64,000 nucleotides of DNA from Nicotiana tabacum. Its lineage: Eukaryota > Streptophyta > Magnoliopsida > Solanales > Solanaceae. The DNA lies in NCBI RefSeq assembly GCF_000715075.1, contig NC_134096.1, positions 63,559,854-63,623,853 of the forward strand, written 5' to 3'. The notes beneath the pieces were generated by a model. That model was not told where the DNA came from. It searched no databases and saw nothing but the letters and a program-made list of their open reading frames with translations. Positions 1-10,489 of the stretch are shown here, piece after piece. Made by a program: the position numbers and the translations under genes. The stretch's first letter is position 1; the number at the start of each line of letters is the position of its first letter.

Positions 1-1617
1 ACAACTTGAATTCCATGATGCTTTTTGATTTCTAATGGCAAGGACTCTGAAAGTATATTAGAGACGCCTTGATTGCTATTTGGTTCCCTCATATTGACAC
101 TCTCTGAGTCTTGACTAGACATCATAGAGTCGGTTCCAATCTTTTGTTTTTCAAGTTGTTGGTCTCCTTCTTTCCTGTTGTAATTGATATCCTCAACTTC
201 AATAGGATTGCTTTCATACACCTTTTCTACATTATCAGAACTAACTTAGAGGTCACTTTCTGATTATTCTCAATATTCATCATATTGTTGTTCTCCATCA
301 CCCATAATTCCTTAAGACTATCTTCAATGACAGTATTCAAAGCTATTGTTTTACCTCCAGTAACAGTCTTGGGCATGTTTTTCTTGTTCTTTTTCACCGA
401 GGGCTTGAACATCACATAACTTTTCTTTTTTGGCATCATTTTCTTCTTTTTCTTTCTATCATCTTTCTTATTCTTAACAGGAGCAATGTCTTCTTTTTTC
501 TTCTGATCTTCAATGCTGATTGGGGCTTGTGGCATGTTGTTTTCTTGTACGCTATCCTTCCTCATCTCATCCTTTTGTCCATTGTCATTTTTGTTCGCAA
601 TCTGTTTCCCTTCTGCAATTTTGTTTAGTTTCTTTTTTCTATTCTTTTAGTATTTGGAACTTGCCAATTCTCCTCTTCATTGCCTTCATCTTTTTTTAAT
701 TCCAGCTTGTCTTTGATCTCCTCACTTTGTTTCCCTCTACTGCATTCCCCTGTTTCATTCTTTTTTCTTTCGCTCTCCTCTTGTTTCTTTTTTTCAACTA
801 CCCAGCAGTTAATCAGAGAATGTCCTAGTTTTCTGCAGTGTTTACAGTATTTAGGGAAATTTTCCCATTTAATCTTTTGAACATAACCATTTAGAGGAGT
901 GTTCTCATCTTCAGCTCCCACATAGACTGAAGTATGTAGGGGTTTAAGCAGATCGACCTTCACTCGAATCTTGGCCATACTTGGTCTTGTTTTGGATCTT
1001 GTAGCAATATCCAGCTCTAGAGGTGTTCCTGCAGGTCCAATGACTTGTTTGGCATATTGCTAAGTGTGCATGTGGAATGAAAGTTCAGGTAACAATGCCC
1101 AAACAGTAGCAATCGGCAAATCCTCATCCTGTTTAAAATCTGGAGTCCATTTTTGTATCCACATTTGAGTGCCTCCGATTTTCACCACCCTTTTGAACTT
1201 TATCAAATCAAAATCTTCATCATTTGTAAAATTCAAGAATATATTGTAGTTGTCATAGACCCCAATTTTGACTGTGCCTTTTAGAGCAATTTTCTCGGAG
1301 AATTGAGCCCTAATTTTATCAATTTGGGGCCTGATTTTCAGAAATCTTCCATCCAGAGTACGTTTGCATTCTTCCGCCATCACTCCATAGTAGTCTTTAG
1401 CTTTGAAAATTACCGCCGGCATCCTATTGTGGGTGGTTCTTGCAATTACCGCTTCTTGTTCTTGTCGACTTAGGGTCGGAGCAAAGTTATTAGCTGTTAC
1501 CACAGTGGCTGCGTATAATTGTTTTGCTTGTACTGTTCTTTGGGTGAGTTTCGCCGCATCAGGAGGATCATTTTGATGTTCCAGACGCGCCGTATGGCCA
1601 CTGCCTGGGGCCTCCAT
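1..1617 (-). pseudogene. LINE ORF1 (gag-like nucleic-acid-binding protein), broken
   Basis: ORF1 of plant L1 elements encodes an RNA-binding chaperone that forms the element's ribonucleoprotein. The first ATG (MEAPGSGH) is at 1617. Residues read through a DUF4283-like region, visible in the frame 1638-1060 with the stretch MWIQKWTPDF, then a CCHC knuckle CKHCRKLGHSLINC near 796-837 (C-x2-C-x4-H-x4-C), then a lysine-rich tail (565-227). The frame is broken by a stop close to 1062 (TAG where copy B reads a Trp codon), by a change of frame around 640 and by one near 240, so no full protein can be made. The knuckle is intact here, while copy B has a stop just before it and a His-to-Pro change inside it. 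Confidence 0.82.
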
Positions 1618-1724
1618 GAGGTGGCGCGTGTCGTTCACAGGTACTAATAGGATATAGCCGTTGGGAGTGTTTAGTTTAGAGAGAGATTCAATTCTTTGGC
1701 TGCTCTTAGTTGTTGGTTAAGCTG
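1..1724 (-). mobile_element. L1-type LINE, 5' part, copy A
   Basis: The 5' untranslated leader and most of ORF1 of a non-LTR retrotransposon, read on the minus strand; the remainder lies left of the window. It is the duplicate of the LINE at 10418-16095. The 5' edge at about 1724 is followed by the same 29-bp sequence (1725-1753) that flanks the copy B element, so both descend from one insertion that predates the duplication. Confidence 0.88.
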
Positions 1725-1753
1725 TTGGTTGTTGATTGTTGTGGTTAAACTGT
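1725..1753. repeat. LINE target-site duplication, copy A (one side)
   Basis: A 29-bp T/G-rich segment directly beyond the LINE 5' end, matching 16096-16124 and, with two mismatches, 10389-10417. The partner on the other side of this LINE copy is outside the window. Confidence 0.75.
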
Positions 1754-2244
1754 AGGTTCTGCTGAAAAAAGATTAACCTATGATTGCAAAAGGGAAACCA
1801 ATAATGTCAGATAGATATATTGAGAGATATGAGTGAAATGCATAAGATGGAAAATTTTGATTGTAAAAACAGTGTCTTCATGAATTGTTGTATGTGATAA
1901 TCTTTTAAGCTAACATAAATATTTTTAAACCTTCATTGCTAGCTGTTGGTTATTTGTAGCTGTGGTCAAAAAAATTAAACATAATGCTGACTTCCTTTCT
2001 TTGAATTCAAAGCTTTCAAAGCCAGAACAGAAAGGATAAAGATAAAAATGGTTTAGATGAATTAAACTCTGCTCCCACTATTACGACTGCTGCTACTCAT
2101 TTCTGCTTGATTCACTGAAAGTACACATGACATGGGACATTTACATTGTACCCTGCAACATGGTTTATTGAAATGCTGTGAGTGCAGCCACTCCATATTA
2201 TTGTCCAAGTTATAGTATTCTCCTTTGTAATTATTTTTAGTCTC
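1754..2244. other. Non-coding stretch between LINE and CACTA relic
   Basis: AT-rich sequence without a convincing reading frame, RNA gene or element end. The equivalent in copy B is 16125-16615, with scattered substitutions and short indels. Confidence 0.5.
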
Positions 2245-2739
2245 TCTTGTAGGAGAGAATCGAAGAAATTCGACGTCAAAGACCAAAAACTCTTGCTGAA
2301 ATTTACCAAATGATGCGTTTGGTGTAGTCTTCGGTCCGAGTACCCTGGCCGTGTTCGAGGGTTAGGCATGGGTGTAGTTCCAACCGTAATATTCAAGCAA
2401 ACATCAAGGCGAGGTGGTTATTTTTTTATGGGTTCATCTAGCGGTAGCGCTCCACCTCCACAGTGGGAGCAAGAAATGGCGAATATGAGATCACAATTAA
2501 ATGCAATAAACCGCCATACTAAACAACAAAGAGTTTTAGCAATTTACAGCAATAATGGCAGTTGAACTGCCACAATAAGCAATAAAATAGCCATATCAGG
2601 CGGTTATTGAACACATTACGGCGGTTTTAAGTTGTGGCGGCTAAGATTCTGGCGGCTTTGGAGACCGCCAGTGTAGGTAATTGTGGTGGTTTGAACCGCC
2701 GCATAATTAACGGCCGCAACAACCCCTTTGTTTGTAGTG
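2245..2739 (+). mobile_element. CACTA (En/Spm) transposon, 3' end, copy A
   Basis: The right end of a class II CACTA element. On the plus strand, codons read like a transposase C-terminus, with PKTLAEIYQMM near 2271-2310, GRVRGLGMGVVPT near 2349-2385 and a tail with PPQWEQEMANM near 2455-2490, interrupted by frame changes. Next comes a block with many GGCGGTT/AACCGCC-type subterminal motifs (2600-2720). The end at 2723-2739 reads in reverse as CACTACAAACAAAGGGG, a good CACTA terminal inverted repeat. The 5' end is not found. Family assignment rests on motif recall, not on a database search. Confidence 0.6.
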
Positions 2740-3314
2740 AGATCTTTCAAGTTTTCTTTCCCTTATCATGGAGTTGTTATTTACATTCCTTTTTTCTTAT
2801 CATGTTTACCTCATCTTCATCCTTATTGGGATTAGAGTTTGCAGTTTTGCAGGGTAAATATCTCATCAACAACACCTCTCCTCGATCCCTCCAAGAGAAA
2901 GAAGAAGAAAAGAATATGACAATGACTATGCCGGCAAAGTTTTTGGGATTCTGTTCTCCTTTGTGTTGCTAGTCAATTTTCCGGCTTCACATCTATATGC
3001 ACTTTTGGTGCTTAAGACTGCTGAAATGGACGAGAACAAAGCTCCAATTATCAGTATGAGAACAACCATCTTTTGTCTTTGGGAATTGAATGTTTGATTT
3101 CTTGCTATAGGTCTTCCCATATTGTTGGCATCAATTCGTTCTTACTATAAAAAAAAAAGGCAGCCAAATAAACGATCAAAAAGTAACAACAGTAGTTCAC
3201 CTGATATGATTGAAGATGTTAAGACAAAATTTTTACAATATTTCAGCTAAGTAATATGTAAAAAGAAAAAGCAAAATAATAATAGAAGCTAGGAAAATAA
3301 AAAAGAGAATCAGT
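2740..3314. other. Unrecognised stretch right of CACTA end
   Basis: No gene is recognised. A minus-strand frame (3066-2926) has a hydrophobic run followed by polar residues, but its copy B counterpart reads differently upstream and no partner exon is seen. The segment from 3271 on is missing from copy B. Confidence 0.4.
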
Positions 3315-4470
3315 CTAGTGGGCTTTCTTCTTTTTTGTTCCACTGCTGCTAATAGTATCATCAGGATCATAAGAAATTTATAAACCTCAACAGGATAACA
3401 CATTCTATAAATCAAATCTCGTCTGATTCATCCATACCCATCATCACCCCATTCATCACCATGTGAGTTTTAATTAGGAAATATTTTGTCCCATTCTTAA
3501 CTCCATTTCCAATTACTTGTATTGAATGTGCTGCATTTTGGTCTATATCACCTGCAATGGGTCACATATATACATCCTACAAACAAACTTGAAATAAAAA
3601 ATAATTAAAGATATAATACAAGGAAATTTGTGGAGACCTGAATAATGGTTGTATTTACAATAATAAAAATTCTTTCACAATCAAATGTAAGAATACATAA
3701 TATAGATACCTTTCCCTTGAAGTCCAGAAAACTCTTAAAGATTCTAATTGCACCAACCATATGTTGTTTCTTCAGTATTTCATTAATAGCTTCTTCCGTA
3801 ACAATTCTCTCATTTCGGCTTTGTAAGCGCCTAGGAATATCCTCAATACGCACACGATTGAAGTATGCAATTAAGCTGTATCTCACCTTCTAACATGCAT
3901 TAGCCAAAAATTAAAATGAAAAGGAAACAAAGTAAGTTTCATATTTTAAAAAGATGATTTTGATGCTAAAATATTTTAAGAAAGAGAGAAATATACATCA
4001 TGTGGAACGGGAGGGATATCATTGTCAATTCTACTTCCTCTTTTGGGATAGTCAAGCTCTGTGCACAAACCAAAGTACGTTGCATGCATATTCAAGAGCA
4101 TGAATATGTGAACCAAAGTAACACCCTACTTCATCTCTTCTGTTGCGTCTATTTTTATAATCAAAATCCTTTGGCAGAAAATCAGCAATCTGTTGTATGG
4201 AAAGTTCCACCGGTGGCTGATTTTTATCTTTAGCAAATAAAGCCGCTATGGCTTCTCCAGTGGTATATGCATAGCACACATCTTAAAAATAATTAAAAAC
4301 AAAGTCAACTAATCTCATGTTAGGAAACCCAATAAAATAAGTATAATAGAATCTACGTTTCTTTTTATACATATATACTACTCACTCATGTTGCCCTGGT
4401 TTCGGACGTACGGAAGGAGTATACCAGCATCTTTCAAACTAAACTCCTCATCAACATGTTCTTCCGCCAT
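3315..4470 (-). pseudogene. Papain-like cysteine protease (family C1A), four-exon pseudogene, copy A
   Basis: Relic of a host protease gene on the minus strand. Exon 1 is 4470-4386, from MAEEHVDEEF to VRNQGNM, including the Gln of the oxyanion hole. Exon 2 is 4281-3997, with the catalytic Cys in NVCYAYTTGEA, then LSIQQIADFLP, and later ELDYPKRGSR after a one-base frame change. Exon 3 is 3889-3710, with KKQHMVGAIRIFKSF. Exon 4 is 3576-3315, with the catalytic His in NAAHSIQVIG and NGTKYFLIK. Introns start GTGAGT, GTATAT and GTATCT and end in AG. These blocks follow the papain order Gln-Cys-His. Damage: the exon 2 frameshift, a TGA early in exon 4 where copy B keeps GGA (Gly), and a frameshift after YFLIK that destroys the region of the active-site Asn. 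The N-terminal propeptide is missing or lies in an unseen exon. The family call is confident; the subfamily is not. Confidence 0.72.
4188..4192. other. Empty target site of Copia-1 (ATCTG) in the paralogous copy
   Basis: Copy A reads straight through GCAATCTGTTG, while copy B has the 6.45-kb copia element with ATCTG on both sides. It lies inside exon 2 of the protease relic. Confidence 0.95.
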
Positions 4471-6494
4471 GCTGACTTACAAAAGTAAATAAACGGATTA
4501 GTTATAAAAGAAAAAGGATTACTCTCAAAATGAAAGATAACAAGAATAGTTTTACAGCTCTATCTTGAAAAATACCAAAATGAAGATACGAAAATGAGAC
4601 AAGAATGCTTGGATGCAAAAGTAGTACGGATGGTTTTGTATAAACTGGATGAATGCTTGTTTTGCACTAGAAACTACAATGAGAGCTTAGGAGAGGACAA
4701 GTCTATTCATTTCTTTTGGTTTGAGTGCCGAAACTTTTGAAAGTTGCTAAAAATGGAAGGTTTGTACAGAGATGATCAATGTTGAGTTTGCGCTAAATGT
4801 TGAAATGCAGAGAGTTTTGGAGAGGGTTTTGCACAGTTAGGAGTAGATATTAGGGGACAAGTCCTTTCATTTCTTTTGGTTAATTGCAAATGCACTCAAA
4901 TCACGGCTGAGTGAGGCATTCATTTACTCTTACTATAATTATATCTATGGATTACATAAGAGTTTCTATTTGCGCACTCAACTTATTTAAGATATAATAA
5001 TAGACAATTTTTTCTTATAATGAACATCAATCGATAACCTGGCCTGAGAAATAATAGGCAACATGTTACAAACGTTAAACTACACATATTAAGTAGTAGT
5101 GATAATCATAAAACAAAAAGCAGTCGAAGACCAACGACAAGTATAACTAAAGCTAACAAGCAAGAAATGAGTATTGAGCAGCCCACAACAAACAACTTGA
5201 ACAGAAATATTATAGAAGCCAAAGCATGCAGATATTAGAGTTCAATTACGTCCATTACTTCTTAAGTACAGCTAACCATTCAACCAGAAAATACATGTTA
5301 AGCAATATAACATGCAATGTCTACCAAGAAGAATATTAGAAGAGAAAGGGGAAATAATAGGATGTGAAGCAGAATATTGTGGGAAAATTGAAGAAAAGCA
5401 ATACAATAATAATAGAGAAAGCATTTGTTCTAAGAAAATCTTGAAATATTTTCAACTTCTTTTTCCAGTTTAATTTTTCTTCTCTTTTTTTTTCCAGAAA
5501 AAATAAATGCATCACTGGTCAGAGAAATTTAAATGGACGCCCACTAAGGCAAAGCTAGTTCAATGATAGCGTGAACTTTTCCAGTTTTTCAAAGGAAAAC
5601 AAAAGGGTTTCAACCAAATAGTTTCTGCAAACAAAAAACTCATATGCATAACCCCACAAACCAAAAAGCTCAACACCAAAAACAAAAGGAAAAAGAAAAA
5701 ATGCAGCAAGTCTTAAACAGATTCAAGAAAGATAAGTACTATTTATAATGTGACGGAGAGATAGAAAAGAACAATATTACTTTCTTCTATTAAAGAGAAC
5801 ATTTGTTTTGAGAAAGTTTTGAAAAAATTTCAACCCTAAAGCACAATCCAAAATATGAAGCAGAATCTCTTGAAAAGTGACCAACAAGTCTTGACCGTAG
5901 CACTAAAGTGAAAGAGAGAATGAAGCTAGAGACCTGACAAAAACACAGTCCAAATATGAAACCAAACAATACACTATATATAAAATGAGTAGAAAAAAAA
6001 ATGGTTCATGAAAAATATGAAAAATATTTGAATAAGGAGAGAAAAAACTCATCAAGTGGTGAAGGCAAAGGATTCTGCAAAATGAAGAAGACGGCAGCAA
6101 AGATAAAGGGGATATATGAGTGCTTTGTTTTGCAGGCAGATTAATGCAAAAGTTTTGTTCGCTAAAAGTTTTTGTTCGCAGGTTTGTACGAAAATAAGCA
6201 ATGTTTTGCAGAGAGCTTTTGATAGGGCTGCACAGCTGGAGTACGTAGACTGTCAAGGGGACAAACTATTCATTTGTTTTGGTTTAATTTGCTGCAAATA
6301 CTTCCAAATCACTACTACTAGGTGCATGACATTGATATTGTCTTACTATAATTATATCTATGAATAACAGAGAATGAGTTTAAAATGTAATTATGCATAA
6401 CTTCTTATAATGAATATTGATTGGTAAACTTGAAAATTATAAGTAGTAACATGATATATATAACTAGTTAAACGAGACATAAGAAGTATTTAAA

Positions 6495-6497
<3 letters not shown>
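4471..6497. other. AT-rich non-coding stretch, copy A
   Basis: About 2 kb without recognisable genes. Short frames are neither conserved in frame with copy B nor similar to known domains. Matching sequence is at 24982-26958. Near 6150-6190 copy A has about 40 bp that copy B lacks. Confidence 0.55.

Positions 6498-6535
<38 letters not shown>
6498..6535. repeat. (AT)19 microsatellite
   Basis: A pure 38-base AT run. The duplicate at 26959-27004 has 23 units. Confidence 0.97.
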
Positions 6536-6538
<3 letters not shown>

Positions 6539-7534
6539 TTGAGTGTGTAATATTACTATAAAATGTGTATGTATATTCCGTCAACTATATTTCCTTCATT
6601 CAATTTAAAATATGAATAATAGATCGGAACCTCCTAAATTTGACTATGTTTTTCCGATGAACAAGACATTCACTATCTTTGACCCTCCCTAGACAATCTC
6701 AAACCATAGAAGTGTGACAAGCGAGTTGCCACGTTATATTTTTTGTCCACGTAGTATGTATATTTCTTTTCTTTTCTTTTTTAACTTTTTCAAGTCCGCC
6801 AATTTTTTGGATCATTTTTTCGGGTCAAATATGTACAATGGCTATAAAGTCTTTTATTTAATTAAAGACAATGAAATTCTAATCAAGTTATTTTTACATA
6901 AATTTCGACTTTTGAAAATGGAAGAACGAAGTTATTGAAGTATTTAAACAAGACTCGATAATAAATAAATAAATAAAAAGTGAACATACACGTTAGAATA
7001 AAGCATTTAAATAAACAAAATGGATTTCTGTAATAGTCTTTTTACATAAGAAAAAAGTTAATAAATTTCTTAAATTATCTATAAAAATAAATAAATGTAC
7101 GTGTTATCAAATATATGTCAGCTTTTTAAATAGAATTAATTTCGTTTTTCGGTTCAGCTTCATCTTTTAATTACTCTTGAACACCAGTTATATAATATGG
7201 GTATACGTGTACTCTTTTAACCAGGTTTAACTACTTTAAGTTTTACCTCTTTAAGCTTTGATCAGTTTGCTAGCTGAAAATGGTGCATAAAGGCAGGCTT
7301 TTTCATAAAAACATTGCTAAGGTGGGGAGCTTTTAGACTTTTGTTTTTGAATGATTAAATTTACTAGTATCATCTTTGGTTCCTCATCTGTGTAATTATT
7401 TTGGCCAAAAATTCAAATCCTGTCTTATATTTATTTCTTCAAATCAATCTAGTATTAGTACGTAGAGATCGAATAGAGTTGCCTTTGATATGGAGTGGTA
7501 TATCCTTAAAATGAAATTTTCTAACACTAATCCA
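6536..7534. other. AT-rich non-coding stretch, copy A
   Basis: No gene recognised. It is almost base-for-base identical to 27005-28003. Confidence 0.55.
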
Positions 7535-7587
7535 GATAGTCGAGCCCCAAAACGAGTATGGAATACCGGGTGGGAAACCCAAAAAAC
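7535..7587 (+). mobile_element. SINE 3' fragment, copy A
   Basis: A 5'-truncated SINE tail. ATAGTCGAGCCCC, ACCGGGTGGGAAAC and a short A-rich end match the last part of the fuller SINE 230 bp downstream (ATAGTCGGACTCC, ACCGGGTAGGAAAC). No promoter boxes remain. Confidence 0.65.
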
Positions 7588-7817
7588 ATAGAGATCAAAT
7601 GAGTTTAATGCCATTCAGCTCCTTCATTATGTGCTAAGCACCAAGTTATATGACATGAATTATGAATTATGAATTATGAATTATCACTCTTTCTAGACCA
7701 CACTACAAAACCGTTGAGGTATTTAACATGAGTCGTAATGTTTAATCAGACTGTCAAAATTGTTCAGCTAATGAATATTTATTGTGGTACAAGCTTAAGA
7801 AGGGAATGAGACCACCA

Positions 7818-8013
7818 AAGGATGTGGTGCAGTGGATGAACTGCTCTTTCCTTAACCAGAGGTCTCGGGTTCGAGCTCTGGGTATGGAAAAATTTTTGGT
7901 AGCGAGCGCTTCCCTCCGAATGGGCCCTACGTGGCGCGAATCCGAATATAGTCGGACTCCAATGCAGTTACCGAACACCGGGTAGGAAACTAAAAAAAAA
8001 AGAAAAAAAAAAA
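7818..8013 (+). mobile_element. tRNA-derived SINE, copy A
   Basis: About 195 bp. The RNA polymerase III A box lies in GATGTGGTGCAGTGG (7821-7835) and the B box in GGTTCGAGC (7867-7876), followed by a tRNA-unrelated body ending ACCGGGTAGGAAACT and an A-rich tail with one G. Being non-autonomous, such elements are copied by LINE machinery. It looks like the Solanaceae SolS-type SINEs, from memory. No convincing target duplication was found. Confidence 0.82.
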
Positions 8014-9913
8014 GAGTCATCTCTTGAGAATATTGCCGAGATAGATTAACAAAATCATCGCATCACTTAACTGTCATAAAATTCTCGAATGACATTATGT
8101 ATATTTATATACTGTATCAAAAAAATTAAATTAAATCTCCAATCTGGAAAGACTTAATTATTAGGCATTGATTCATTAAGTTCTTATTATAGGTCCTAAC
8201 TGAAGTATAACTTAATTAAACAAAACATCCAGAAATCTAAATATAAAAAGAAAGGAAAAGAAGAGCAAAACAATAAACAAAAACCAGCCATGAGATAAAG
8301 TTGGCACTGATTGGTAAAAGCGCAATTGAGCTGAAGTTTAAACAAGAATTGGCAAATTCTGCAATGACACCTTAGAGAATCCCTGTTAATTCTTTTGACC
8401 AGTTTGGAGTGTCTTCTACTGGTAGTAGTGCAGTGCAGTAAAATTGATATCCAAGTGTCAGAAACATATCCACTGCAATTATAATTTGCTCCAGTAAGAC
8501 AGAAATTGATGCTTTTTGTTATAGCTTGAAAAGGAGAGACTTAATGTCCCTGCAAAAATTCTATATATATATATTTTTTTTCCTGTTTTGTCCAATGTCC
8601 CTGTAAAAGTAAGCATAAACCCCATATAATAATGTGTCATTTTCTGTGTAGCTTACCGCAACTTAGCATTTTTGGGGGGTCTTTTCTTCATTTTTTGTTC
8701 GTTGTTTCTTTCTATTAATTTATTTTCATAAATTCAAGATCAAAATGAAGTAAGAAATGGAAATAAACTAAATTTATTGGGAAAGAAAAACTGCACGAGA
8801 CTTCAAATCAAGTACTTATCCAGATTAAAATCAATATTATTCCTAAAGATAACATGAAAATTGCAAAAGTATCGCAGCATTTTTAGAATTATGCAAAATT
8901 ATAGAAAACACCCTTTTTCTGTAAGTTTTCTTTTCCTTGTGAAAGTATAAAAGGGTAACATATCATAAAAATATAAGTTAAGCTACTTAGATTCAAACTA
9001 TAATCTTAATTTATAACGATTTAAGATATGAGACAAGGATTAAAATTTATACCTACAACCGTGTGAGACGTCTTTTCAAAATAATACCCTTCTATATAAC
9101 GTCTAATAGAGAAGAATAGAAATCTCACTTAGAAGAATAAGTATATATGTTTAATGTAATAAGCCAAAAGATGCTTATAAGTAAGTTTGACCAGTTTATA
9201 AGCTTAGCCAAACACCCTTTATAGATGTAGTGACATCGAAATGTTGATAAGCAAATTCTTTAAAGAGTTAGAACAACCCATGAAGAGGAAAAACATATAT
9301 GTGAATAAAAATCATAAAATGAAAAAAAATGGAGGCATAAATTGTTAAATTTCATATGCCTTTGAAGGTTTGGTTTTCTGGTGCTAGAGTTAACTGTCTC
9401 ATGGACCTGGAAGGGAAAACTTTTTTGTTCTCGAAAAGAAAATTTGAGGTTTCTTATTTTGCAATTTTCATGACCTATTTAATGTGGAATTGCTGGGAAT
9501 TAAGAAACAAATTCATACTAATTTAGTTCACCTTATGCTACGATCATATGATTTTCTACAAGTTCACAATTTGGATTTTTACAGCAATATTATAAAATCT
9601 TGTGGCAGAACATCTTATTTCTATTTGAAAATATGATTTCAAGCTTCATGGCCTAATAGTCATTATAAAATTACTGTTTATTTATAATTCACGATGACAT
9701 ACATGATGTAAGAATTAATATTTTTTTTAGTTTACCACTCAATTAATGTTTGAGTATCTGACCTCGACTAATCTAGATTCATCTCACATAGGCTCATCAT
9801 TAACGTGAAAAAAAATATTTAATATATTTTGTAGTAAATTTTATGGGAAATACATTTACCATTTTAGATTCCTTCATCATTGTACGAAAAAAATTTCCAA
9901 CAATAATAAGAAT
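8014..9913. other. AT-rich non-coding stretch, copy A
   Basis: No gene or RNA recognised. Positions 8014-9160 are virtually identical to 28483-29630. From about 9235 the counterpart in copy B is 38959-39649 and divergence rises to about 4%. Confidence 0.55.
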
Positions 9914-9918
9914 GAATA
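9914..9918. repeat. Gypsy-2 target-site duplication GAATA, copy A
   Basis: The same five bases precede the LTR in copy B (39650-39654) and follow the far LTR (51125-51129). Confidence 0.85.
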
Positions 9919-10070
9919 TGTTTACCCTTAAAATGAGTAACAATTAAATTTGTATGCGGTTTACAGGATACGTACGTGATTTAATTTAACAATAATGATC
10001 TAAGAACAACAAATAATTGAATTAAAGGAAAATAAAGCGATCAAACCAAATGTAATGAAACAATTAAGCC
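9919..10070 (-). mobile_element. Truncated Gypsy-2 3' LTR at the duplication edge
   Basis: The first 152 bp of the LTR that is complete at 39655-40348, starting TGTTTACCC and broken after CAATTAAGCC. The element runs on the minus strand, so this is the outer end of its 3' LTR. Its presence shows that Gypsy-2 was in place before the duplication. Confidence 0.9.
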
Positions 10071-10206
10071 TATGGCAGCGGATACGCATATTGCAACGGT
10101 TGCACAACCGTTGCAATCGACCATCGACCTAATGGAACGGTGCTCGAATCGTTGCAATAGGCCTATGGTTTGGTGACCGTTGCCTCGGGCCTATTTTCTA
10201 GTAGTG
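10071..10206. mobile_element. CACTA-type terminus at the duplication junction
   Basis: 136 bp with repeated CAACGGT/ACCGTTGC-type subterminal motifs, ending TTTTCTAGTAGTG. In reverse the end reads CACTACTAGAAAATAGG, a typical CACTA terminal inverted repeat. It differs from the CACTA end at 2723-2739, so it is another family. The other end is not in the window. Confidence 0.7.
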
Positions 10207-10388
10207 ATCGAGGCAAAGTGTAGACTTAGACTGATAAAAGGAAAGACGGGAATTATGTGTATGATCAAGCTAGGGAGATTGGGGTAAGTGTTGAGCGCAT
10301 TAGTTTATCTTTGATTAAATAGTCTTGAAGTGTTTGGTTTGTTGTTTTGATTAAGTAGAAGTGCATACAATTGACTGTGGTTAAATGG
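10207..10388. other. Flank between CACTA terminus and LINE
   Basis: Short unique stretch without a recognisable feature. It would be the ancestral left flank of the LINE insertion. Confidence 0.4.
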
Positions 10389-10417
10389 TTGGTTGTTGAT
10401 TGTTGTGGTTAAGCTGT
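10389..10417. repeat. LINE target-site duplication, 3' side
   Basis: 29 bp matching 16096-16124 with two mismatches. It directly adjoins the T run (10417-10424) that is the poly(A) tail of the minus-strand LINE. Confidence 0.85.
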
Positions 10418-10489
10418 TTTTTTTAATAAAAGCCAACCACCCAGGTTTTCATCTCGTGTGGTATTGGGGGGTTTGTCTAGACCCCTACC

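Larger units (their letters stand above)
1..10070 (+). repeat. Large direct duplication, copy A
   Basis: This stretch is collinear with 14367-39802, with the same order of LINE ORF1, CACTA 3' end, papain-like pseudogene, AT microsatellite, two SINE copies and gypsy LTR edge. Base 1 aligns with about 14367. Copy A lacks Copia-1 and Gypsy-1 and shows their target regions uninterrupted near 4188-4192 and 9224-9250. It ends at 10070 inside the LTR that is complete in copy B (39655-40348). Its left end lies outside the window. Identity is uneven: a few percent divergence over most of 1-6200, almost none over about 6200-9160, and about 4% over 9240-9918. Confidence 0.93.

Noticed and set aside
2926..3120. 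Minus-strand 64-codon frame with a hydrophobic N-terminal run, suggesting a small secreted protein
   Set aside because: The start region is not conserved in copy B (about 17300-17490) and no partner exon or homology is recognised.
7690..7710. CACTACAAAACCGTTGAGG as a left CACTA terminus
   Set aside because: No subterminal repeats, no matching inverted end and no target duplication nearby.
7821..7890. Possible tRNA gene from A- and B-box sequences
   Set aside because: No cloverleaf and no acceptor pairing. The same block continues into a SINE body with an A-rich tail.
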